Shown here: piece by piece, positions 8,674 to 17,875 of the stretch
How positions within the stretch are numbered: position 1 is the first letter of the stretch
Layout of the letters: every line of letters begins with the position of its first letter
Source: Lawsonella clevelandensis
GTDB taxonomy: Bacteria; Actinomycetota; Actinomycetes; Mycobacteriales; Mycobacteriaceae
Length of the DNA stretch: 64,000 nt
Assembly (NCBI RefSeq): GCF_001293125.1
Contig: NZ_CP009312.1
Span: forward strand, 1,215,447-1,279,446
Direction: 5' to 3'
The notes under the pieces: generated by a model
Told to the model about the DNA's origin: nothing
The model's input: only the letters and a program-made list of their open reading frames with translations
Databases searched by the model: none
Made by a program: the position numbers and the translations under genes

Positions 8674-11250
8674 ATGACTACCCAGAACTTCACCACAAAA
8701 TCCCAAGAGGCAATTTCTGCTGCTCTCCAATCCGCCGTCGCTAAAGGAAACCCCAGCGTAGAACCCGCCCACCTGCTCGTCGCACTCCTCGAGCAGCACG
8801 ACGGAATCGCCGGGCCGCTCCTCCACAGTGCCGGCGTCGACCCTGCCATCCTTCTTCAGCGAGCACGGTCCCTTGTCGATGGCCTCCCCGCAGCCAGCGG
8901 CGGAGGCATGGCTAACCCTAACCTCTCTCGGGACGGGCTGACTGTCCTCAACACTGCCCAGGAACTCGCCAGCTCCATGGGTGACGACTACACCTCCACC
9001 GAGCATCTCGTGGTCGGCCTCGCCACTGGTGGGCATGCCGTCGCCACAGCAATGCAGGCCATGGGCGCCACCCCGGAAAACCTCAAGGCAGCCTTCACCT
9101 CTGTGCGTGGCTCCGGACGCATCACCACCGAAAACCCGGAAGACAACTACCAGGCCCTCGAAAAGTACTCCACGGATCTCACCGCACGCGCCCGCGAAGG
9201 CAAGATCGACCCCGTCATCGGGCGTGACGCCGAAATTCGCCGGGTGGTGCAGGTACTCAGCCGCCGTACCAAGAACAATCCGGTACTTATCGGCGAACCC
9301 GGCGTTGGCAAAACCGCCATCGTGGAAGGCCTGGCCCGCCGCATCGTCTCTGGCGATGTACCAGAATCGTTGCGCGGCAAGCGCCTCATTGCCCTCGATC
9401 TGGGTTCCATGATCGCTGGCGCCAAGTACCGCGGCGAATTTGAGGAGCGCCTCAAGAGCGTCCTGCAAGAGATCAAGGATGCGGACGGCGAGATCGTCAC
9501 CTTCATCGACGAGATCCACACCATCGTTGGGGCTGGTGCCACCGGTGACTCCGGCATGGATGCCGGCAACATCATTAAGCCCATGCTGGCCCGTGGTGAA
9601 CTCCGCCTGGTCGGCGCCACCACCCTGGACGAGTACCGCAAGTACATCGAAAAGGACGCCGCCCTGGAGCGGCGCTTCCAACAGGTCTACGTCGGAGAGC
9701 CGACCGTAGAAGACACCATCGGTATTCTGCGTGGCCTCAAGGAACGCTACGAAGTGCACCACGGTGTTCGCATTAAGGACTCCGCGCTGGTGGCGGCTGC
9801 AACTCTCTCCGATCGCTACATCACTAACCGCTTCCTGCCGGACAAGGCCATCGACCTCATGGATGAAGCTGCCTCTCGGATGCGGATGGAAATCGACTCC
9901 TCCCCGGAGGAAATCGACACCGCCGAGCGCATTGTGCGTCGCCTCGAGGTGGAGGAACTCGCCCTCGACAAGGAAGAAGACGCTGCCTCCCGCGAACGCC
10001 TCGTGGCACTTCGTCAGGAACTCGCCGACGAGCGGGAAAAACTCGCGCAGTTGACGGCTCGCTGGCAGAACGAGAAGAACGCCATCGAGGCTGTGCGCGA
10101 CCTCAAAGAAACCCTGGAGGATCTGCGCGGGCAGGCCGAGCGTGCTGAACGCGACGGCGACCTGGGTAAGGCTGCCGAGCTGCGCTACGGGCGCATTCCC
10201 GAGGCGGAAAAGAAACTCGCCGAAGCCGAAAACTCCCAAGCCTCCACCAGCGAGTATTCGCAGATGATGCTGAAGGAGGAAGTGGGCCCGGATGACGTCG
10301 CCGAGGTTGTCGAAGCCTGGACCGGCATTCCCGCCGGTCGCATGCTGGAAAGCGAAGGGCAGAAGCTGCTCCGTATGGAAGACGAACTGGCGCAGAATGT
10401 GGTGGGCCAAGAAGACGCTGTGAAGGCAGTGTCCGATGCGGTCCGCCGTGCCCGCGCTGGGGTGGCAGACCCCAACCGGCCGCTGGGCTCCTTCCTCTTC
10501 CTCGGCCCCACCGGTGTGGGTAAGACGGAGCTGGCGAAGGCGTTGGCCCAGTTCCTCTTCGACGACAAGCATGCGATTATCCGCATCGACATGTCCGAGT
10601 ATGGGGAGAAGCATTCTGTCGCCCGCCTCATCGGTGCCCCTCCGGGATATGTCGGCTACGAATCCGGTGGTCAGCTCACCGAAGCGATCCGTCGCCGCCC
10701 CTACTCCGTCATCCTCTTTGACGAGGTAGAAAAGGCGCACCCAGATGTGTTCGACGTGTTGCTGCAGGTGCTGGACGAAGGCCGGCTTACGGACGGGCAA
10801 GGCCGCACGGTGGACTTCCGCAACACCATCCTTATCCTCACGTCTAACCTGGGTGCGGGTGGTACGCAGGAGCAGATCATGCAGGCGGTGAAACACAACT
10901 TCAAGCCCGAGTTCGTCAACCGGTTGGACGACATTATCGTCTTCTCGGCCCTGCACCCCGAGCAGTTGAAGGGCATTGTGGACATTCAGCTGCGCGAGCT
11001 GGCCGAGCGTCTGTCCGCCCGCCGGCTCACCCTGGATGTGGATGATGCCGCCCGCATGTGGCTGGCCGAACGTGGCTACGACCCCGCCTACGGTGCCCGC
11101 CCGCTGCGCCGTCTGATCCAACAGGCCATCGGGGACGCGCTGGCGAAGGAGCTGTTGAGGGGGGAAATCTTCGACGGCGACATGGTCCACGTGACGGTGG
11201 CTGCCGACGGGGAAAGCCTGCAGATTACCGGCCAGCGCACTGAAAGCTAA
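8674..11250 (+). CDS. clpB: ATP-dependent disaggregase ClpB (Hsp100)
   Basis: 858 residues, the normal ClpB length. N-terminal domain (1-~145) beginning [13 protein letters not shown]. First AAA+ module with Walker A GEPGVGKT at 207-214. Long M-domain coiled coil (~405-525, [20 protein letters not shown] onward). Second AAA+ module with Walker A GPTGVGKT at 611-618. C-terminal domain. ClpB threads aggregated proteins through its hexamer pore in cooperation with DnaK-DnaJ-GrpE, encoded 1.6 kb upstream. AAGGA upstream of the ATG serves as ribosome-binding site, and the HAIR element upstream predicts HspR control. Confidence 0.98.
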   Translation: MTTQNFTTKSQEAISAALQSAVAKGNPSVEPAHLLVALLEQHDGIAGPLLHSAGVDPAILLQRARSLVDGLPAASGGGMANPNLSRDGLTVLNTAQELASSMGDDYTSTEHLVVGLATGGHAVATAMQAMGATPENLKAAFTSVRGSGRITTENPEDNYQALEKYSTDLTARAREGKIDPVIGRDAEIRRVVQVLSRRTKNNPVLIGEPGVGKTAIVEGLARRIVSGDVPESLRGKRLIALDLGSMIAGAKYRGEFEERLKSVLQEIKDADGEIVTFIDEIHTIVGAGATGDSGMDAGNIIKPMLARGELRLVGATTLDEYRKYIEKDAALERRFQQVYVGEPTVEDTIGILRGLKERYEVHHGVRIKDSALVAAATLSDRYITNRFLPDKAIDLMDEAASRMRMEIDSSPEEIDTAERIVRRLEVEELALDKEEDAASRERLVALRQELADEREKLAQLTARWQNEKNAIEAVRDLKETLEDLRGQAERAERDGDLGKAAELRYGRIPEAEKKLAEAENSQASTSEYSQMMLKEEVGPDDVAEVVEAWTGIPAGRMLESEGQKLLRMEDELAQNVVGQEDAVKAVSDAVRRARAGVADPNRPLGSFLFLGPTGVGKTELAKALAQFLFDDKHAIIRIDMSEYGEKHSVARLIGAPPGYVGYESGGQLTEAIRRRPYSVILFDEVEKAHPDVFDVLLQVLDEGRLTDGQGRTVDFRNTILILTSNLGAGGTQEQIMQAVKHNFKPEFVNRLDDIIVFSALHPEQLKGIVDIQLRELAERLSARRLTLDVDDAARMWLAERGYDPAYGARPLRRLIQQAIGDALAKELLRGEIFDGDMVHVTVAADGESLQITGQRTES

Positions 11251-11336
11251 GAGTATACCGCCAGCAAGCAGTGCGCCGAGTGCTCATAACTCAGTGATGG
11301 TCGGCTGTCGTCTTGGCGCCGGCTGGTGTCTTGGTC

Positions 11337-11379
11337 ATAACAGTACCGCCCCTGCAGTATGCAGGGGCGGTACTGTTAT
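11337..11379. terminator. Bidirectional terminator, clpB / secreted unknown
   Basis: A perfect 20-bp inverted repeat (11337-11356 with 11360-11379; inner part CCGCCCCTGCA / TGCAGGGGCGG) with a GTA loop sits between two convergent genes, one of the strongest hairpins in the window. Confidence 0.8.
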
Positions 11380-11394
11380 GGAGAGCAGGGGTGG

Positions 11395-12483
11395 CTAGGC
11401 GACGCGGAGAACAGCGCCCGCCGAGTTGAGGGACGGTGATAGCGCCGGGGCGGCAGTGTTCTCGTTCTGCGAGCCGTCATCTTTGGCACCCTTCTCGGTA
11501 TTGATGGTGCCGCCTTTATTGTCGGAGGCAGGGCCGGTAGACCCAACTCCCGAGCCGGCCGCGGTAGAGACTTTATCCCCCGCCGAGGGCGGCAGCCACC
11601 AAAGGAAGATGAGGGCAAGGCCGGCACGGATGGCCTTCAATGCTAGTTCGCGGGTGGAGTCGTTGGGAGAGAAGAGCCCCACCACCATGGTGCCTAGGAG
11701 GGAACCGATGGGGGTGCCGGCCGCCGAAGCCGAAGTACCCACTGCGAAGAATACAGCCAGGAAGACGGGGATGATCGCCAGCCAGACGAAGGGGGAGGCC
11801 ACCCAGCCGACCACCGGAACCAGGGTGAACAGCAGCATGCCAGTGACCACCAGTGCGCCTGCCAGGAATCCGATGGCCCATCCAGTGGCGGCGCCGGCGA
11901 TGCCTCCGAACACACCGCCGGCAATGACGGCCGGGAAGTTCTCTACTTCAGCGCGGTTGAGGTATTTGCCCCAGGCATCGTAGAACTCACGCAGGCGGGT
12001 GTCGTTGCCGATCCAGCCTTCCCGCGCGTGCATGACGGTGATAGGAGCAGGGCGGAAGGAGGTCTCCGCGGGGAGGAAGGTGGCGCTGCGGCCGCCGTCC
12101 TTGAGAAGGACGTTGAGGTCCATGACGCGGTCGCCAAAGAGGGCCTGGAGAGGGGCGGTGACGACGGTGTTACCGGATTCGCCGACGATGGCGAGCTTGT
12201 CGCCGCGCTTGACGAAGTGGCCTTTACCCAGGACGAGGGTGTTGCCGCTGTCGGTGACGCCAGCGATGGTGGCGTCGGCGCGGGCAGCTTGCGCGGTGCG
12301 GGCGGCATCAGTGGGGAGCAGGTGGTGGGCGTCCACGTAGGGGCCCGACTGTTCGGCGATCGCTTTAATACTCTCCGTGTAGGGAGATGAAACCGGATCT
12401 GCCTGAACGGGATTAGCGGTGACCATAATGAGAGAGACGGCCACGGCTCCAGCGACCGCTTTCATGGCTGACGAGAATTTCAA
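11395..12483 (-). CDS. Secreted/membrane protein of unknown function
   Basis: 362 residues. It has a signal peptide (MKFSSAMKAVAGAVAVSLIM, cleavage likely after VQADP near residue 29). A ~120-residue domain of likely beta-strands follows (GNTLVLGKGHFVKRGDKLAIV). Two or three hydrophobic, Gly/Ala-rich membrane segments lie at ~185-265, and the C-terminus is low-complexity Ser/Gly/Asn-rich (~300-355). I do not recognise the family. It is convergent with clpB and divergent from sseA, with no operon partner. An upstream 12-bp hairpin at 12545-12575 falls in its 5' region. Confidence 0.65.
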   Translation of the reverse strand: MKFSSAMKAVAGAVAVSLIMVTANPVQADPVSSPYTESIKAIAEQSGPYVDAHHLLPTDAARTAQAARADATIAGVTDSGNTLVLGKGHFVKRGDKLAIVGESGNTVVTAPLQALFGDRVMDLNVLLKDGGRSATFLPAETSFRPAPITVMHAREGWIGNDTRLREFYDAWGKYLNRAEVENFPAVIAGGVFGGIAGAATGWAIGFLAGALVVTGMLLFTLVPVVGWVASPFVWLAIIPVFLAVFFAVGTSASAAGTPIGSLLGTMVVGLFSPNDSTRELALKAIRAGLALIFLWWLPPSAGDKVSTAAGSGVGSTGPASDNKGGTINTEKGAKDDGSQNENTAAPALSPSLNSAGAVLRVA

Positions 12484-12544
12484 TGGGCTCTCCGTTCCGT
12501 TCTCGTATCTCTAGGCGATTAGCGTTCCCTAGTGCAGGGACACA

Positions 12545-12575
12545 AAATAACCATTCACCTGGGGAATGGCTATTT
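12545..12575. promoter_or_regulatory. Hairpin in the divergent region before sseA / secreted unknown
   Basis: AAATAACCATTC (12545-12556) and GAATGGCTATTT (12564-12575) pair over 12 bp with one mismatch and a 7-nt loop. It lies 62 nt upstream of the secreted-unknown start. It could be an operator or a 5' UTR hairpin; no known riboswitch was recognised. Confidence 0.4.
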
Positions 12576-12696
12576 ACAACAATACATGCTGTTACGGATG
12601 TTCCAAGAGTGAATCTGAAATCGAACCGCAACCTACAAAGTTGGGCTCGCCCGGCGTGCTCACTTGTAGAGAGATGAATAAAGACTCCTCGACCAG

Positions 12697-12702
12697 TAGA
12701 AT
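12697..12702 (+). promoter_or_regulatory. -10 element of sseA (leaderless)
   Basis: TAGAAT ends 7 nt before the ATG at 12710, so transcription would start at or next to the start codon. No Shine-Dalgarno sequence is present. Confidence 0.55.
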
Positions 12703-12709
12703 AGGGTGC

Positions 12710-13555
12710 ATGAGTATCCTCGTTAACCCGCAGTGGCTGAAGGCGCGTATCAGTTCGAACCACGCACCGGTGATTCTGGACGTGCGGTGGTATCGCGATC
12801 AGGTGGGTGGCTACGACCACTATCTGGAGCACCATATCCCTAATGCCATCTATGTGGACCTCGAGCAGGACCTCACGGGTGTCCACAACCCCGGAAATGG
12901 TCGCCGTCCTTTCCCCTCGAAGAAGAAGGTGCAGAAGCTCACCCGTAAATGGGGAATCGACAAGAAATCCTATGTAGTGGTCTACGACTCTGTGGCCGGG
13001 ACCTCGGCGGCTCGCGCGTGGTGGATTCTCCGCAACGCCGGTGTCGAGAATGTCTTCTTCCTGGATGGTGGCCTACAGCGCTGGGAGCACGCCGGTATGC
13101 CCACGTTGACGGGTCCCGGCATCATTCCGCTGCGCGGTAACTTCGAGGTATCCGATACGCCCTGCATGCCCACCATCAGCGTGGATGAGGTAAAGAGCTG
13201 GCCACAGCACGGCATTCTGCTGGATGCTCGCTCGGAACGCCGCTACCAGGGCCATTTCGAATACAACGATGCTCGCCTGGGCCACATCCCGGGTGCCCAT
13301 AACTTGCCGACCTACGGAAACTTTGGTCCCGATCAGAAGTTCCTGGATTTCGAAAGCCTGCTTGATCGCTTTGAGGGCCTGGGTATCACCAGCGGCTCGG
13401 AAGTTGCGGTCTACTGTGGTTCCGGCAACCTGGCCACCCATACCATTGCTGCCCTGGAAGTCGCTGGTCTACCTGGTGCTTCGCTGTATGAGGGCGGTTG
13501 GTCGCAATGGTGTTTGGATCCTGAGCGTCCGGCCTCCCGAGGCTTCCGTCCGTAG
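12710..13555 (+). CDS. sseA: Thiosulfate sulfurtransferase (tandem rhodanese)
   Basis: 281 residues with two rhodanese domains: an inactive N-terminal one (~1-125, VILDVRWYRDQ) and a catalytic C-terminal one (~150-281) with the active-site Cys236 loop CGSGNLA. It transfers sulfane sulfur from thiosulfate or a related donor to a thiophilic acceptor in the cytosol. The start at 12710 (MSILVNPQWL) matches the family N-terminus and sits 7 nt after a TAGAAT -10 box. The reading frame stays open upstream to 12566, but those residues do not resemble the family. A terminator follows at 13562-13591. Confidence 0.9.
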   Translation: MSILVNPQWLKARISSNHAPVILDVRWYRDQVGGYDHYLEHHIPNAIYVDLEQDLTGVHNPGNGRRPFPSKKKVQKLTRKWGIDKKSYVVVYDSVAGTSAARAWWILRNAGVENVFFLDGGLQRWEHAGMPTLTGPGIIPLRGNFEVSDTPCMPTISVDEVKSWPQHGILLDARSERRYQGHFEYNDARLGHIPGAHNLPTYGNFGPDQKFLDFESLLDRFEGLGITSGSEVAVYCGSGNLATHTIAALEVAGLPGASLYEGGWSQWCLDPERPASRGFRP

Positions 13556-13561
13556 CTTTCT

Positions 13562-13591
13562 ACGTGCCCACTTTTCCCGCAGTGGGCACGT
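13562..13591 (+). terminator. sseA terminator
   Basis: ACGTGCCCACT / AGTGGGCACGT, a perfect 11-bp stem with 8-nt loop, starting 7 nt after the sseA stop and followed by TT. Confidence 0.7.
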
Positions 13592-13696
13592 TTCACTATC
13601 GGTGAGAATCGCTGCCGAACATGTGAAAAAGCTCCGAAACAGGGCAGAAACACAGTACCGTTAATACTGAGTACTGCCCGCAGATAGGGGAAACCT

Positions 13697-16507
13697 ATGT
13701 TTTCAGTTCCCGTGATCTTATTGATCGTGGCCGCCGTGGTAGGCACAATTGGCATTGTCCTTACCATTGTGGGTGCCATCCGCTCCCGTCGGCAGCCCTC
13801 AACCGATGCGCCTGAGCAGTCCCGCTGGGGCGATGAGCTGGGATTCCGGCCTGACGCAGAAGGTGTGCACGCCGCCGTCTCCCAATGGGAACACGGCCCT
13901 GCCTCCGACGGTGGGCTGAGCGAGCCGAAAGACCCGGCCACCGGCGAGTTCGCTGGTCATCCCGCCCTGATCTTTGTGCAGGATGACGGCTGGATTGTGG
14001 CAGTACAACGCGATACCGCCTCCTCTGTGGTGGTGGAGATCCACCCGCAGCCCAACGAGGATGCGGACGAGTCCGGAAAAGCTACCGATCTGCAGGTGTA
14101 CTCCTCCGATGTGGACGCCATGATCCGCGCCACCGATGATCGTCTGGTGGAGATTCTCGATAACCATCCCACCGACCTGGCCATGGCCTGGTCCGAAGGT
14201 TACTGGTCGGCTGCACTGCTGCCGCTGGACGATGACGGCGTGGACGTGGAGATTGACCCGGACGACAAGATCAACGAGGAGCTCCCTTACGTCCTCAACT
14301 GGTTGGCCAATCTCAACGATGCACTGCGTGTGCTACCCCCCAAAGAAGGCGAGGAAGAGTCCCTCAGCTTGCAGGGTGTGGGCCCCACCCGCCCGCTCGC
14401 CGACCGCACTGATGCCGACTCTCTCCCCATCGACGCAGATTCCTTTGAGCCAGAAGAAGCTGGCCTGTTGCCCGCCGACCCTGGGTTCCCCAGTGATGTT
14501 CCCGTTTCTGACGGTTCCCTGGCCGGTCTGGTAGCCGGTGGGGTCGGTGCTGCTGGCGCTGGCGCCTTCGTGGGTAGCAGTTTTGGCGACGAGCCAGCCG
14601 AGGGTGACGTGATTTCCGACACTGCCGCTCTCACCGTGGTGGGCGATCAGCCGGTTGCCCCCATCTGGGAGGAGGATGAGTCCGCCGACAAGAGTGAGCC
14701 CACAGATGAGGGCGAGTCTGCCGCCCTGGCCGCCGCTGCCGACATCGATGAACCCATCACCGAGGAAGAGCTGGCCGCAGCAGTAGCTGCCGATGAATCT
14801 GTGGCGATCGACGCCGCCGACGATGACCTGTTGGACGGTAACGACCTGGTGGATGACGGCATTGACGGCGCCGACGACCTGCTCAACCTGCCGGGCAGTC
14901 AGCAGCCGGGCAGTGAGCTTCCGGACAATGTTATTCCCTTCACCCCAGCCGCTGGTGCTGCCACCGGAGCCATGGTGGCAGGTGGCCTGGCCGGATTGAC
15001 AGTCGTCCCCGACCTACCCAGCGACGAGAACACAGACCTGCCCGGCGACGACGGCGATGAGTTGGATGCCGACACCTCTGCAGGGCTGGCCGAAGACGAC
15101 TTCGTTACCCTCCCTGCCGATGACGACGACACCCCCGCCCCCATCTGGGCCCCCGACAAGGAACCCACTGGCGAACTTGCCGTCAACCATGTTGATGAAA
15201 GCGCGCTGCTCAACGGCTCGTGGGAGCCACAGGAACACGTCGCCTTCGCCGACCTCTCCGCAGATGACGAACGCAATGCTGACGACACCTTCGTCACCGA
15301 AGCAGACTTTGCCGAAGCAGACCGCCTGATGGGCGAGGATCTGTACGGCAGCGATGTGGGTACTGAAGACACCGACGACATCGAGGACATTGAAGTCGAA
15401 GCGGACGCCCTCGCCGCCTACGCGGAGGCAGAAGCCGTCGACACCGTCGACGAATTCCCGGGCGAAACCCAGGTAGAGGACGTACCGGCCGCGGACGAGT
15501 GGATTACCCCCACCACCGCCGAGTTCGATATTGTGCCCGAAACCGACGAAGAAGCTGCCACCTTGGCCGCGATCGATGGCGACGAGCCGGAGGAAACCGA
15601 AGCGGACGTCGCCACCGAAGACTTCACCAGTGAAGAACTCGCCGAAGAAGGGCTCGCTGAAGAAGACCTCATCGACGACACCGAAGACGACGAAGAAGAA
15701 TACCAGGCAGACGAGGACACCTACGAGGGTCCCGACGACGCTGACTACACCGACGAGGACTTCGGCGAAGACGCCTTTGAGCAAGGCCCCTTCGAGGCTG
15801 GCGCCACCATTGATGAGCTCGACGAGCCGGTCGCACCAGAAGTGGTAGAGCAGGCAGGCGACGCAGCTGAGGGAGACGACACGATTGACGCGCCGGAACG
15901 TCCCACCGATTTCTCCGCTGAACCGTTCGCTGACGGTTTCCCCAGCCGAGAAGTTGGAGTCGATGCCGACGCAGCAGGAGCCGTAGCTGCTGCCGACGGA
16001 CTAGGTGGGCGCTCCGCCGTCCCACCGCTCGCTGCCTCTCCGGAGGACATCCGTCCACGGATCTCCTTCGTCAAGCCGGCCTCCCCGGCCGAAACTGGCC
16101 CGTTGCCTATTGTCAACCCTGCCCAGCCGTACTACCCGGAGCGGGATGAGCAGAAGCCCCCCGCGCAGACGACCCCCACCCCGGCCGTCACCATCCCGCA
16201 GCCGCAAGAATCTGTCTCCACCGGCTCCCACGCTGTCCGGGACGGAGAACCCTCCACCATGCAGACCGGCCAGTTCCCCATCATTAACCCCGATGGGGCG
16301 CGTGAGCCCGGCCGCCACGCCCGCGGAGACGACGAGGACGGCGCCATGGCTCGCCCTTCCTGGTTCATGCCGGGCAAAACCAGCCGCCGCTCCCGCTTGC
16401 GCGATGAGGACGGGGAGCAGCCGGAGAACGGTCCCTCCGCTGCCGACACCGATACCCCCGCTGGGCGTCACCATGCCCAGCCGGAAGTTTCTGACGACGA
16501 CAACTAG
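13697..16507 (+). CDS. Large acidic membrane-anchored protein upstream of pyrE (Rv0383c position)
   Basis: 936 residues. It has an N-terminal membrane helix (FSVPVILLIVAAVVGTIGIV, ~2-27) followed by basic RSRRQ. A folded-looking domain covers ~35-215 (PALIFVQDDGWIVAVQRD; YWSAALLPLDDDGVDVEI). About 550 residues of Asp/Glu/Ala-rich low complexity follow, with two Gly/Ala hydrophobic patches (~275-297, ~415-437). The C-terminus is Pro-rich and contains basic KTSRRSRLR. Short repeats: APIW at 321-324 and 481-484; TG-x-(L/F)PI(V/I)NP near 800 and 856. AGGGGAA precedes the ATG. M. tuberculosis Rv0383c, between pyrE and clpB, is a shorter anchored protein from memory, so the acidic region looks like an expansion. 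Function unknown. Confidence 0.7.
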   Translation: MFSVPVILLIVAAVVGTIGIVLTIVGAIRSRRQPSTDAPEQSRWGDELGFRPDAEGVHAAVSQWEHGPASDGGLSEPKDPATGEFAGHPALIFVQDDGWIVAVQRDTASSVVVEIHPQPNEDADESGKATDLQVYSSDVDAMIRATDDRLVEILDNHPTDLAMAWSEGYWSAALLPLDDDGVDVEIDPDDKINEELPYVLNWLANLNDALRVLPPKEGEEESLSLQGVGPTRPLADRTDADSLPIDADSFEPEEAGLLPADPGFPSDVPVSDGSLAGLVAGGVGAAGAGAFVGSSFGDEPAEGDVISDTAALTVVGDQPVAPIWEEDESADKSEPTDEGESAALAAAADIDEPITEEELAAAVAADESVAIDAADDDLLDGNDLVDDGIDGADDLLNLPGSQQPGSELPDNVIPFTPAAGAATGAMVAGGLAGLTVVPDLPSDENTDLPGDDGDELDADTSAGLAEDDFVTLPADDDDTPAPIWAPDKEPTGELAVNHVDESALLNGSWEPQEHVAFADLSADDERNADDTFVTEADFAEADRLMGEDLYGSDVGTEDTDDIEDIEVEADALAAYAEAEAVDTVDEFPGETQVEDVPAADEWITPTTAEFDIVPETDEEAATLAAIDGDEPEETEADVATEDFTSEELAEEGLAEEDLIDDTEDDEEEYQADEDTYEGPDDADYTDEDFGEDAFEQGPFEAGATIDELDEPVAPEVVEQAGDAAEGDDTIDAPERPTDFSAEPFADGFPSREVGVDADAAGAVAAADGLGGRSAVPPLAASPEDIRPRISFVKPASPAETGPLPIVNPAQPYYPERDEQKPPAQTTPTPAVTIPQPQESVSTGSHAVRDGEPSTMQTGQFPIINPDGAREPGRHARGDDEDGAMARPSWFMPGKTSRRSRLRDEDGEQPENGPSAADTDTPAGRHHAQPEVSDDDN

Positions 16508-16531
16508 CCACTAGGCTTAGCCATAGGACAC

Positions 16532-16560
16532 AACTCCCGCGGGTTTCACCTGCGGGAGTT
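16532..16560 (+). terminator. Hairpin before pyrE
   Basis: AACTCCCGC / GCGGGAGTT, a perfect 9-bp stem with an 11-nt loop, 25 nt after the stop of the acidic protein. No T-tract. Confidence 0.5.
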
Positions 16561-16585
16561 CCCACACCCCAGAAAGGCGCCCTTC

Positions 16586-17158
16586 ATGGTTGCAGTGTTC
16601 AACCCTGCTGATCACCCCGTTAACGCCGAGGCAAAAGCCGAACTTGCTGAACTCGTTAAAGAACTCGCCGTCGTCCACGGGAACGTCATTCTCTCCTCTG
16701 GTAAAGAAGCCGACTACTACGTCGATCTGCGTCGCGCCACCATGCACAGCCGCGCCTCCTTCCTCATCGGCTCCCTCCTCCGCGAACTTACCGCAGACTG
16801 GGACTACGTTGCTGCCGGAGGCCTCACCCTGGGGGCCGACCCCGTGGGCACCGCGATCATGCATGCCGACGGGCGTGACATTAACGCCTTCACCGTCCGC
16901 AAGGAAAAGAAGAAGCATGGCATGCAGCGGCAGGTAGAAGGCCCGGATGTGGTGGGCAAGAAGGTGCTGGTCGTCGAAGACACCACCACCACCGGTAACT
17001 CGCCGTTGACTGCCGTCCGCGTCTTGCGCGACCTGGGTGCCGATGTGGTTGGTGTCGCCACCATTGTGGACCGCGCAACTGGCGCAGAGGATGCTATCAA
17101 CGCTGAAGGCCTGGAGTACCGCTACCTGCTGAGCCTGGAAGATGTCGGACTCGCCTAA
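16586..17158 (+). CDS. pyrE: Orotate phosphoribosyltransferase
   Basis: 190 residues. It converts orotate plus PRPP to orotidine 5'-phosphate in de novo pyrimidine synthesis. The PRPP-binding motif VLVVEDTTTTGNS lies at residues 127-139. The substrate-side segment GNVILSSGKEADYYVDLRR is near 33-51, and the flexible loop carries KEKKKHG. Length and motifs are complete. It overlaps the start of the following RNA methyltransferase gene by 17 nt, implying co-translation. The same pairing with a SpoU methyltransferase gene nearby occurs in mycobacteria. Confidence 0.97.
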   Translation: MVAVFNPADHPVNAEAKAELAELVKELAVVHGNVILSSGKEADYYVDLRRATMHSRASFLIGSLLRELTADWDYVAAGGLTLGADPVGTAIMHADGRDINAFTVRKEKKKHGMQRQVEGPDVVGKKVLVVEDTTTTGNSPLTAVRVLRDLGADVVGVATIVDRATGAEDAINAEGLEYRYLLSLEDVGLA

Positions 17159-17846
17159 CCCCAGCGCACCCCTCACCTCGAGCACCGATTCCGCCCCTGG
17201 CCCTACCGAGTGGGGAGAGGGGCGCCATGGTGTCGGCCCCTGGGCCCTCGAACACCCGGGGGAGCCTCTCCCTACTGACCCCCATTACGATCCCACCCTG
17301 CTGGCAGAAGGGGATCGTCGCAATGTGGTGGATGCCTACCGTTATTGGCGGCGCGATGCCATCATTGCTGACCTCGATACCCACCGCCACCCGTTCCACG
17401 TCGCCATCGAAAACTTCGAGCATGATGCGAACATTGGTACTGTCGTGCGTACTGCCAACGCTTTCTTGGCGGAGACGGTACACATTGTGGGCAAGCGCCG
17501 CTGGAACCGGCGGGGAGCCATGGTGACGGATCGCTACCAGCATCTGCAGCACCACGATACGGTGGAGGAGCTCATCCGTTGGGCACACGATGCTGGGCTC
17601 ACCGTAGTAGCTGTGGACAATGTGCCCGGCTCCACCCCACTAGAAACTACCCCTCTCCCGGAGCGTGCTCTCCTCTTGTTTGGCCAGGAAGGCCCAGGTA
17701 TTTCTGATGCGTCGGGGCAGCAGGCTGACCTACTCGTCTCTATCGCCCAATTTGGATCTACCCGCAGTATCAATGTTGGCGTTGCGGCGGGTATTGTGAT
17801 GCATGCTTGGATAGCACAGCACGCAGATCTTGCTGCCGCCTGGTAA
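17142..17846 (+). CDS. SpoU/TrmH-family RNA 2'-O-methyltransferase
   Basis: 234 residues. Residues 1-~75 are a Pro/Ser-rich extension. The SPOUT knot domain then carries all three signature motifs: motif 1 HDANIGTVVRTANAF (~92-106), motif 2 LLFGQEGPGIS (~178-188) and motif 3 STRSINVGVAAGIV (~205-218). It transfers a methyl group from S-adenosylmethionine to a ribose 2'-OH of tRNA or rRNA; the target nucleotide cannot be read from sequence. It starts within the last codons of pyrE. A GH76-like gene follows 29 nt after its stop, possibly in the same operon. Confidence 0.9.
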   Translation: MSDSPNPSAPLTSSTDSAPGPTEWGEGRHGVGPWALEHPGEPLPTDPHYDPTLLAEGDRRNVVDAYRYWRRDAIIADLDTHRHPFHVAIENFEHDANIGTVVRTANAFLAETVHIVGKRRWNRRGAMVTDRYQHLQHHDTVEELIRWAHDAGLTVVAVDNVPGSTPLETTPLPERALLLFGQEGPGISDASGQQADLLVSIAQFGSTRSINVGVAAGIVMHAWIAQHADLAAAW

Positions 17847-17875
17847 CACTATCGCTGTTGAAAGGATGCGCCGCG

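Noticed and set aside
8641-11190. 849-codon antisense frame opposite clpB
   Set aside because: Produced by the codon bias of clpB; His/Gly/Asp-rich translation without domain motifs.
12566-12709. Longer N-terminus for sseA
   Set aside because: The extra 48 residues do not resemble rhodaneses, and a -10 box lies inside the stretch directly before the 12710 start.
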